From Chrysomallon squamiferum (lineage: Eukaryota; Mollusca; Gastropoda; Neomphalida; Peltospiridae), in NCBI GenBank assembly GCA_012295275.1, contig CM022665.1, positions 29,970,457 to 30,034,456 of the forward strand: DNA of 64,000 nt, given 5' to 3'. The position numbers and the translations under genes are program-made. The notes below the pieces were generated by a model that saw only the letters and a list, made by a program, of their open reading frames with translations, was not told where the DNA came from and did no database searches. Positions 40,928 to 51,080 of this stretch are shown one piece after another. Numbering within the stretch: the first letter of the stretch is position 1; each line of letters starts with the position of its first letter.

Positions 40928-43056
40928 CATCTGAAGGAGGGCGAGGCAAAGAAAGAAACTTGTGAATTTTTTTAATGATATGCAGCAGTTATTATTCTTT
41001 TATTCAGTTTTTGTTTTTCATGCTGAACATTATCTCTTTGTTCACAGTTTTTAATGCGTATATTGATTATTGACGTATTTTTACATTTTCTCAAGCATTA
41101 TTGTCATCTTCACGAGGTTTGTTAATTGACATATTTTAAATAATAGATGCACATTGATGACTCCGGTGCAAACATGCATCAACTGTGTACATTTTGGCTT
41201 GTTAACTTTTTATGTTTGGCCACCAATACTTTCAATTATTTTAATGAGTGACTAGCTATGAAAGAGAATAAAATAAACTGGGATCTCAATAAATAATCAT
41301 CTTATTAGAAACAAATCCCAGAATATTGTAAGAGTGATTGTTTTTGTTTCCTTCATGGTCAAATTGAATATCTGGAATGCATTTTATTCATTATGCTAGC
41401 CTATATAATACCGTCCAGTTGCATTGGGAAACAAAATTAAAGTGTTTTCATGTTTTGTTACTTTAAAATCTTTTAGCAAGTTGATGTTTGTTCTTTTAGA
41501 ATGAGGAGGACAAGGGTTGGTGTTCAGAACTGACCTTGATTATTAATGTTCAGCTTAATGTTTAACACTTGATAGTTTTGCAAGATGTCTTCTCAGAAAA
41601 TAAAAAGTAAGGTCACATTGACTGAACTGTAGTTATTTGGGTTATTTATACCTAATTTGTGTCCATTGTGTTTGTTCCTAAATTGTATGATTCATGCATA
41701 TGTCACTCATTTTCATGTTGAAGAATTTTGTGGTATTATTACAATATCATCACAGATAAAAGAATAGTAGAAACTGATTACTTATTTTTTGTGTGTGTTC
41801 ATGAGTTACATGTTTTGAATTTAAAAACAAATAAATGAAAACAATTGAAAATATAAAACATATAATACAACATATTAATATTTGTCATAATCTTCACTTG
41901 GTAATTAACAGTATAATATTTGTCATATTGACATGGATTTGCTGTTAACAAAAGAAGTGAACTTCAGATGCAATCATAAAATGGCAGGGAAAGAATAAAG
42001 GATAATACTTGTTTTTGCTGTTTGCCTTATAAACAATTTTAGCCTCAAAATTTATTTTGAAAAAAGCCTCAGATATGTATTTTTTAAATTAGATTGTTTT
42101 TTTAATGAAATTTATAGTCCAAGAATAAACTTCTTAAAAAAAGTGACAGCACCAAATTGATATTATATTTATTATTAAAATATCACAGATATTTAGTTAA
42201 TTATTTTTAATTCTCATCATTGTAAATAATAATGAAAACATTTAAATAGTTTTTAATTTGAAATTGATGACATAATCATCAGTAAGAGACAGATTTTAAT
42301 ATTTATTTATTTTATTTCATTTCAAAGCTAAACATTTTATTAGACATACCAAAAATTATAAAATCTAGACAGTTGTCCAATTTCTTTTTTATCCAAAATG
42401 ATTAAGTTGAATTTATTTTTAATAAGTAAACTAAAAATAGAAATTTCCAAATTTGTATATTAATTAAAATTTGTTTTCTGGAATTCCAGACATAGGATAA
42501 AAACATTTTTGTTTTCTTTCTTTTTGTTATCAATATAATGAGTTAATGTTCTGGTGAGTTCAGATTGTTTGCTATATATAAATATGTTAGTGCATTCTGT
42601 ACAGTATTTTCCTATTTACTTCTAAAGCAGTTGTAAATAAAGGCCTTTTTAATTTATAATTGCATTGTGTTTTTTCAATGTACTCAAACCATTAGGAAAG
42701 ATACTTCATTTTTATTTACTTATTATTTTATTATTTGTATATTTTATTTTATTGTACATTTTATTTTTTAGTTATTTCATTTCATTCACAGTTATATCTT
42801 TATTTTCAGTTTGAGATAATATTTGTCACTAAAAATGGTTAGGTTTTTTTTATGGGGGTAAGGGATATTATTATTGTTATTATTATTATTATCATTATTA
42901 TTTATAATTTGTGTTGCTTATTGTTTTAATGCAAATTATTTTAACTCTAATTTTGTCAAAAATACTTGCAGCATTATAATAGTTTTATAACAGAAAATTT
43001 CTGTTCCATTTTTGTACTACTTTGTTTCCAGCTGTACATTTCTTCAAATCAATAAA
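40752..43056 (+). other. SIPA1L 3'UTR and candidate poly(A) signals
   Basis: Candidate AATAAA hexamers lie at 41268-41273, 42636-42641 and 43051-43056. The one at 42636, followed by T/G-rich sequence, looks best. A TGTAAATA Pumilio-type element occurs at 42221-42228, and another (42633-42640) overlaps the 42636 hexamer. The true transcript end cannot be set from sequence. A poly(T) run at about 40899-40927 lies in the proximal UTR. Confidence 0.5.
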
Positions 43057-45740
43057 ATATAATAATTTTAAAACCAAAAAATGTTTTTAATGTTTTTTCT
43101 AGGTAATGCTTTTATGAGTTTACAGTTAATGCTTTAAAATAAGTATAATATTTGGATAAGTTGAAATTAAGTAACTTTAAATTTGTTTAAAGTTTTTAAA
43201 ATTAATTTCTTTATTATTCAGTTTTAAAAATGTCTTTTATTCTATTTTTATTTTTTAATAAAACAGTTGTATATAAAAACTAATATTTCCATTTTTCCAT
43301 TTACAAGTTTTTGAATGGTTGTGATTAAATAAAACCATTAAAGACAAAAACCATATCATCCATGGTTTTATTAAAATAAAATTATATTTAACCTTCTATA
43401 AATAGTTTTCATTTTTGTTTGTTGTTTGAGCATGTTAAAGAAGTGACAAAAATAATAAATTTACCAAACTGATTTAAATGAATTTTAAATTCTGTAGTTC
43501 TGCATTTTGTTCATGTTTTATTTTAATAATTAGAAATAAATTACATGTTCTTTTGAGACATTAATTGATTTTCCCTCATTTTAAATATGTCGTCAACTTT
43601 AAAAATTTGTTTTACAAATTATGTTAATTTTCACACCAGTCACTACCCCATATCTTGTTTATCAAAAGTCAAGGTTCTTTACTAACTATAGGAATGTACA
43701 AATAAACAATCATTCATGATAATCACCAAAAATAGTCTATTGAGTGATAGATTTCTTCTATCATAAAAATTCATTTATTCAGTTGTTTGAAAAGAAATTC
43801 AGACGTGGTATCTTGCAGAAAGTTTTTTTTATTTTTAATAATAATCTGCTTTTTAAGAAGATTCCATATTGCATAGCTAGAAAAATTTACTGTTGGAACT
43901 TTTCAGTACCAGTTTTGTTATCTCTATACTGTCATTTTAATTTCCTGAATCCATTTTAAACAGGACAACACAGTTCAAACAGCATTTATAGATTTTTAAA
44001 ATAGAATTTTTCACATTATGATTTTTTTTGTTTTTTGTTTATTTATTTTTTATTTAAGCAATTTTTTTTTTAAAACTACTGTTCGTCAAAAACAGGTCAC
44101 ATGTTAGCAGTGATATTCATGAAGTAAGTAAACTACCAGTGATATTAAATCAAAGATTTAAATAATTTATCTAAACAAAAAACTACATTGCTTTTTAAAT
44201 GAACTGAAATGTAGTTTCAGATTCTTTTTAAACCAAAATGCCTAAAATACCTACAAACAAATTTACATTCTTGTGTGTGTGTGTGCGCATGTGTGCATAT
44301 ACATATATATATATTATGCCAAACAGGGTTACTTTGGTGAAAAGTTTATTGATGTTCACAGATGAGATAATAAAAGTGTTGGTTTAAAAATAAACTTTTC
44401 ACCAAAGACAACTCTGTTTGGCATACAGGTTTATAATTTTACATCTGTTCATACCACATGTAATACTGAACCACGATCTGTTTGTTTTTAAATCATAAAA
44501 TAAATGGTTCCACTCACGAGTCATAAAAATCTATTGTATAATGTAGAAAAATTTGTAAGATTTAAATATTTTTTTTCTATGTATTTCAGACTTCGTATTA
44601 CATTTGCAATTAAAAATTGTTTAAAAAAAAGTTGGAATACTTTCCAAATTTGGTAAACCTACAACATATTTAAAACTCCAAAGCCAATTTCAGATATTTT
44701 GGCAACCTAGTTTAAATAATTATTTCATACAGATAATATTGTACCATACTGATACACTTTAAAATTTAAATTTCTTTTCACAATCCTCCAGTAAGTGAAA
44801 AAATTAAATATATAAAACAGCCATGGAAAAAGATTAATCACTCTACCTTGTCAGAACTGACCTGATTTTTTTAGCAAAGACACTGTCCTAGACCAAAATC
44901 AATATTTAAGTAATATTTTCACTACTGTTTCTATTGTTATTTATTTTTACCTAAAGAATGTGTTTTCATTATTAGAAGATATTCTTCATTAGCAGTATTT
45001 TTATTTACTCCATGTCATTATTTTGAATAGATTAGCAATGTTATTGTACAAATAATGTGTTAGTTTTACAATTTATAGTTGAAATTATTTTTGGAATTGA
45101 TTGACTGTGTACATTGATTTGTAATTAAAAAATATAAACATTTTATGAAAGTATGTAATTTGTTTGTTTTAAATTTTATTTATTTGAAATCTGCATTGAC
45201 AAATCCATCACTTACTGTGATTCTACCATTAAGTGAACATGCTACATTTTGTAAAAATAAAATATTTAATTTCATAAAATACATTGAATTTGGTATATAA
45301 TTAATCAGTAGAATGTAACCAGTTTCCTATGATGGTCTCACTAATTTTCAGTAATATATTAGAAATAAGTCTGTGACAAAGAAAATTACATGAAGTTTTC
45401 ATAAGAAACATTCATGAGTAAACAGACATAAGAACCTGTAGAAAATTTGGTAGTTTAAGCTTTTGGTCCATTTGCTACAATCATCAGTAACTATAAAATG
45501 AAGATCTTAATGCTGTAATGATTTTAAGCAAAATCTTGCTTTTTTCCCCCCAAATTTAGCATCTATTACCAATTTTTAACACTTTATTTACTTAAATCAT
45601 TTTGTAGATAATGAAAACAAAAGGAAAAGAAATTAAAATGACAGACTTTCAGACTTTAATATCACCCATGAAGTACTGTTTATCATAGTGACTGTTTTGA
45701 CAAACAAAGCAATGTACTGTTGTAAGATTTCAATGAAACA
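43057..45740. other. Intergenic region between convergent 3' ends
   Basis: AT-rich sequence with no supported gene. It contains the hairpin element at 44315-44425 and short simple repeats. Part of it may be 3'UTR of either flanking gene. Confidence 0.6.
44315..44425. mobile_element. Small hairpin (MITE-like) element
   Basis: TATGCCAAACAGGGTTACTT on the left and its near complement ending TCTGTTTGGCATA on the right form about 36-base arms with few mismatches around a ~39-base loop. TA at each outer end is compatible with a Tc1/mariner-type TA duplication, giving an element that reads TGCCAAACAG...CTGTTTGGCA. No family was recognised. A structured RNA is an alternative. Confidence 0.6.
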
Positions 45741-45743
45741 AGA

Positions 45744-46101
45744 TTTATTACACATTTTTCAAATGAAATCCACAGAAAAACAAAACAAATCTGAACTTCA
45801 TAAATACAACACATTAAATGATTATTTAAAATCTGTTGCAAAGTCATTTAGTATTAGCATATAAACCATAACAACAAATTGCAGTTTGATCTAAGACATT
45901 TTGGAATTCAATAAAATATAAATAAACAAGAATGTATATTTAAATATTCTTAAACACCAAGAATGTATATCTAAATATTCTTAAACACAATATTTATTAA
46001 TGTTCTGCAAGGATGTTTTTGACATACAAATTGTCAATTATTAAAAATTTAGATAAAAATGGTACAGAAACTGCAGTGATTAAATTGTCAGATAAAAGTG
46101 G
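45744..46101 (-). other. KIFBP 3'UTR with poly(A) signal and 31 bp duplication
   Basis: Downstream of the KIFBP stop on the minus strand, several AATAAA hexamers occur. The one at 45744-45749 (TTTATT on the plus strand) is a plausible cleavage signal. A 31-base unit beginning AAGAATGTATAT is tandemly duplicated at 45928-45958 and 45959-45988 with one or two changes. Confidence 0.5.
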
Positions 46102-47934
46102 TCAAATAAGTCCATCTCTAATTTTATCCATTTTGGCTGGCAGCAAAATGACCATTTCCTCACATATAGGCAGCTCATTAGAAACAATTTCTTTTGCTGA
46201 TGGATTCTTTTTAACATAATCAGCCACAGTTTTATAGCATTCAAAACTTTTCTTCAAAAAGACCAGTTTTTGATCTAGACTGGCAGTTATAAATTTTGAA
46301 TACAAACGTCCCATGCAGAAAAAGGCCACCAGAGCTGGTCTGACATCCATTTCTGAAAACTCATCTGGTAAATTTTCTTTGCCACCTTTGAGGGAATCTG
46401 TGTAAGCCTGATACTGCTTGATGCTATTTTCAACCAAGAAGTTTATCTTTTTAACAGCATGGGCTGATGGTGGTGAGCCTTGGGCCTCTAAAAGAGCAAG
46501 TTTTAGATCCATCATGGTGCTGTATGTTTCACCAAGTTCAAACATAAGTTGGCGACAAACAAGCAGATAGTGCTGTGGATTTAAACCATCAAGAGTTTCA
46601 GACAACATGTCTATTCTGCGTTTGTGCATCTTGCATTGCCGTTCCATATCAGTCTCAAAAAAGGCAAGTTGTTTAAATGCATTACTGTAGTCTCTCATAA
46701 TTTCTATATAATCTGTACAATAACCATCACAAACATAAAACTCTTTGGCTGAATTCAACCATTTCTGTATGCAGAGAAAAACTTCACGTGCCTCTGTGAA
46801 GTCATGAACAAATTTATCAGTTATCTGTTCTTCATGGAAAGTCAGTTCAAGATCAAATCTAGATGACGAATCTGCCTTTTCTGAGTCAGGCTTGTTACTC
46901 ATTTCACCACCATCTGCTCCTTGTGATTGTTCTGATGCTGGATTCAAATCTGAATTATGATCTTCTCTTTGCTTTACAGGTAAACCATTTAAATCATCAG
47001 TTAGTGCATCTGTTTCCTTCAGCCAATAGTCCTTAGAAGCTTCCAACAAAGCCAGTCCATATTTTGCCCAACATCGGTCAATATCTGCCTTCTGTTGATA
47101 AAATTTTTCTCTGTCTTCTTCTGGAACATTTTCCAGTGTTGACATTGCCTCATTAAATATTACACTTGCACTAGCAAGACAGTGTCGAGAAAGTGTAAAA
47201 TTATCCACGTTTATATAATACTGAGACAGTGTTGCTGCATTTAGTGACCAATCCTCTGGTTTGTAATCCTTGGCATTTAACTGGCGTTTCAAAGTAATAT
47301 GGCAGTATTTTGCCGATTCCTGTTTCTCTCCCATTTTTGAAAAAACTTGTGCCATGTAATATAATGTATGAGTATATTCTTTTTCAAATGATTGTGATCT
47401 CTTGTGGATCAGATTATCTTCATCCTCACTGGGTTTTCTAAAGATTTCAGTGACTAAATGTGGTGCATTTCCATAATTATTTCTGAAGCTTTTATATGCA
47501 TCTTCAGCCTGTCTTAAAAATGCTAATGCTTCTTCATTTTTGAAACGACCAGTTGCAATGATGCCACTCTGATTCAAAGCGCATTGATAAATACCTGCTG
47601 CTTGTTCAGTACTTTTAGTTTTATCTAACAGTTCAAGACATTTCTTAACGTGTTTTTCTCCTTCGGCGAATTCTTCCGTATCACTGCAGTTTATTCCAAG
47701 AGTAAGTTCTATTACTGCTGCTGCACATGCCAATTTCGCATCCTCTGGTTCCTCATTTCGGAAACTAGCGATTCGTTCCTTTAATTCTTTTAACAGTTCC
47801 CTGGCCTTATATTTTGATCTAAATGGATCATTTTCTGGATCGCGTTCAGATTCTTCTTCACTTAATTTTCTTGCTTGTTCGAATAATTCGTAACCATGCG
47901 AATCAAGAAAATCATCGAACGTCGCCATTTTCAT
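46102..47934 (-). CDS. KIFBP: KIF-binding protein (KIFBP/KBP), single coding exon
   Basis: An uninterrupted 610-codon frame; human KIFBP is about 621 aa. KIFBP is a cytosolic TPR-like alpha-solenoid that binds motor domains of several kinesins, blocks their microtubule binding and supports axon outgrowth and mitochondrial transport. Family signatures visible: FRSKYKARELL near the N terminus, YTHTLYYMAQVFSKMGE, AKYCHITLKRQL, AATLSQYYIN, the block LAFFETDMERQCKMHKRRI, LNPQHYLLVCRQLMFELGE, VKKINFLVENS, and LLPAKMDKIR at the C terminus. Two in-frame ATGs exist at 47934 and 47928. The second has A at -3 and G at +4, so translation probably starts there (608 aa). A Ser/Asp/Glu-rich insert around residues 325-365 replaces a variable region of the family. 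There are no introns, unlike its neighbours. It is transcribed head-to-head with DYNC2LI1. Confidence 0.97.
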   Translation of the reverse strand: MKMATFDDFLDSHGYELFEQARKLSEEESERDPENDPFRSKYKARELLKELKERIASFRNEEPEDAKLACAAAVIELTLGINCSDTEEFAEGEKHVKKCLELLDKTKSTEQAAGIYQCALNQSGIIATGRFKNEEALAFLRQAEDAYKSFRNNYGNAPHLVTEIFRKPSEDEDNLIHKRSQSFEKEYTHTLYYMAQVFSKMGEKQESAKYCHITLKRQLNAKDYKPEDWSLNAATLSQYYINVDNFTLSRHCLASASVIFNEAMSTLENVPEEDREKFYQQKADIDRCWAKYGLALLEASKDYWLKETDALTDDLNGLPVKQREDHNSDLNPASEQSQGADGGEMSNKPDSEKADSSSRFDLELTFHEEQITDKFVHDFTEAREVFLCIQKWLNSAKEFYVCDGYCTDYIEIMRDYSNAFKQLAFFETDMERQCKMHKRRIDMLSETLDGLNPQHYLLVCRQLMFELGETYSTMMDLKLALLEAQGSPPSAHAVKKINFLVENSIKQYQAYTDSLKGGKENLPDEFSEMDVRPALVAFFCMGRLYSKFITASLDQKLVFLKKSFECYKTVADYVKKNPSAKEIVSNELPICEEMVILLPAKMDKIRDGLI

Positions 47935-48264
47935 ACACAGTAATACCGCACTTTAAATGTTTGACATAATAAATTACTGAAAATATCAATAGATCTTACA
48001 ACAAATGATAGTTATTATTTCATAAACTGGCTAGTGTACATCACGCTGTTTATATCCTCTTTATTTAAAACCTAAACAAATAAAAAGAAAAGAAACATAT
48101 AGCACGCACCTGTTTACATCCGGATTCCGAAGCAACTTCCGGTGTTTTCATTGCCAACGAATACAAATTTTGTATATTGGAATAAAAACAAAGGAACGTA
48201 ACATTTAAAAAATAATAATAATAATAAATACCATTCAAAATAAAAATTTATAACCTAATATAAT
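47935..48264. promoter_or_regulatory. Bidirectional promoter interval KIFBP / DYNC2LI1
   Basis: Only 330 bases separate the two divergent start codons. A less AT-rich core at about 48100-48160 holds TGTTTAC (48111-48117, forkhead-type), ACATCCGG (48116-48123) and ACTTCCGG (48135-48142), which read CCGGATGT and CCGGAAGT on the minus strand as ETS-family sites. It also holds ATTCCG-A-AGCAAC (48124-48136), an RFX X-box-like dyad with one mismatch. No TATA box was recognised. Forkhead plus RFX sites would suit a ciliary gene such as DYNC2LI1. Site function is inferred from motif matches only. Confidence 0.6.
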
Positions 48265-50884
48265 ATGACAAAAGGGTAAGCAAATTTGTATGTATATGAT
48301 TTATATCTAAAATGCTATATTTCTCTGGTAATTAATTGTCAGTTAAATAAGAATAAATATTAGCCTACTGAATCTTTGTAACTTATAAGTATTGTATATA
48401 AATTGTGAATGATATATATCTACATTCTTTAGTTACTTCTCATGGACATATTTAACAATGTTTTAAAACCGCCGCCACCCCCTTTTTTTTTTTTTTTTTT
48501 TTTGTTCTCATTTTTTTAATGAAAAGTAGCGTTAATAACTAAGAATTAGTAATGTTAATCAAATAATGGATGAAACTTTGAAATAAATGAAACACCTAGG
48601 AGAATGTAAAGCTTATTTTCTTTTCATTATCATCAGAAATATTTTGTTCAGGTGAAATTTAAATAAGACTTTAGGGTGCATGTTAAAGACAAGATAAATT
48701 TTAAGCCTGAAAATTGCATAAACCGAATAGAATATATTGAAAGCTTTATTGTTTCCATTTTAGAGAGAGTCTGTGGGACCTTGCCATTGAGCAAGAAAGA
48801 ACCAACAAGCAAGGAAAAGGTATTCTAATTTTATTTTATTTTTATTTTTTATTTAATACAATTTTGATCCTTTGTTACTTCTAAAAAAAATATGTTTAGA
48901 AATTATTATTTCCCTTTAGAATGAAAATCATTTATTTTAAATCTATAACATGTTGATCTTTTTAATTATTCATTCAGTCAAAAAATAACAAAGAAAATCA
49001 TTTTTAATTATTTATTTATTTATTATCTTCTTTTTTTAATCTTTTAATTTTAATTTTTATTATTGTTATTTAAAACAAAAAAATGTACTGAACAGCACTG
49101 AAAACACACTACCGGGTGATGGTAACAAATGTAAATGGGGCATACATCAGCATATAAAATATCAATGAATAAGTACACTACTGTCTTTTAGATCATGTTT
49201 AAACAAATAACTTACAAAAACAATTGTATGAATACTCTTTGAAACACAGTATCAAAACACAGTATATTGCATTCATTGCATGAAATGGATAAATTGAATG
49301 TGCAAATCATGTTCATTAGGGCTATAAAATATGACCTCTGAATAGCCACTTTCATTTATGAATAGACTTTGAAGGAATGTTAAACAGGTGATGGCAAACT
49401 TGACAGCTGAAGTATGAGTACGAGCATTAAGCATGCTTTAAGTCAGCATTTTGAGTAAAGTCATCACACAGTGATTTCAATGCAACCAATCAACAATCAT
49501 TAGACTCCACAAGAGATACCAACAGACAGAAACCAACCATGTCTAGGCCAATAACATGCTGCAATACCACAACAATATTGTGATCAAACACTGGAAGCTG
49601 TCATGACTGCACCAACTACTCAAGGTCACAAAGGATTGATCACACAGATACTGGACATCACCATCTTTGCTCTGCTGGGCTGGGTACTCTGCAACCATAT
49701 GTTGGACCCATTCTTACTGATCAACACTGAAATGACAGTTGACATTTGGCAGGAAAGTATTGGTCATAGGACATCAGGATGACGGCATGGTGTGCTATTC
49801 TCTGATGAATCCCCTGATGGTCAGTTACTGGTGTTGTGTAGATGTGGAAAATATTACCGCATTGATTAGGGTAGAGGGAGTTTCATGTGGGTCAGGATCG
49901 GTTATCATCACTGGTTTCATCACAATTGCACTCCTTTTTTGCCATGGCAGAATGAATGCCATTTACTTCCAGGATAACATCTTGCAAAATCCTTCTTTAT
50001 ACAGCATTGGGGTATGCACAGATTTCAACAAGAAAATGCTCAAAAATACACACAGCACATGATACAACATAGTATCTAGCAAACAACAATGTCCTTTTTC
50101 TTGAATGGCCAGCACTGTCCATTGATTTATCGCCAATAGAGCATCTTTGGGATCACCTTGGTCATCACATCTAACAACCTTTTAGAGAACTGTAAAAACA
50201 ATACAGCAGGAATGGAATGCTGTCCCCCAGAATACTATTTGCAGTCTTATCAGGTCAGTTAGAAGACACTGCATCATTTGTGTTGCTGCTGATGGTTGTT
50301 ACATGTGCTATTGACTTTTCATTGTACATGAATTAAAACTAGTCAATGATTATGCATCCTTTTTTATTTTTGTCATTATCAATCATCCATCTATTGCTGT
50401 TCACACAAAAAACATTTATTCTTTTGTTCAGGTATTCTTTTCAAAATCCCAACATTTTTGGGTGGTGCATTTTCAGTGCTGTTCGGTATATAATTTTAAT
50501 TATATATTTTTTTTAAATTTATTTATTCATTACACTGAATTTAATTTTTTAAGTATTTGTTATTTTTTTTCTCTCCCATTTTATCAGGTGATGGTCAAAG
50601 TGAAGATTCAGCAGTATTTATTGTTGGCAGCAAAAATTCAGTATGAACCTTAATTTAAAACTGTTTTTATTTTATTTTATTTTTAGATTCTTAAGAGAAA
50701 TATGCTAGATTATTATTTAGCAACAAAACTGTATTTATATCATTTCAGTTTTATTGGAAACAAATTCCAACAATAATTTGTTTATATGCCATTTGGTTTT
50801 CTTCTTTTTTTACATTTAACAAATAAATAAATTGTACCAGGGGTATAATAAAACCCTGAATTAAAATTTATTGTAAATGTTTAT

Positions 50885-50922
<38 letters not shown>

Positions 50923-51019
50923 TTATTCACATTGTTTTGGGATTTTTTATTACAGGGGAAAACATCAATCATACTTCGATTTTTGGACAGGTATATTTAT
51001 ATTTTTAATCATTATTGTT

Positions 51020-51080
<61 letters not shown>

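Noticed and set aside
48146-48160. X-box-like GTTTTCATTGCCAAC near the DYNC2LI1 start
   Set aside because: The right half-site (GCCAAC) breaks the RRNRAC rule at its second position, so the ATTCCG-A-AGCAAC dyad just upstream was kept as the better candidate.
49739-50062. 107-codon frame as a host gene
   Set aside because: Its sequence aligns by motif with one segment of a broken Tc1-like transposase, and neighbouring motifs fall in other frames.
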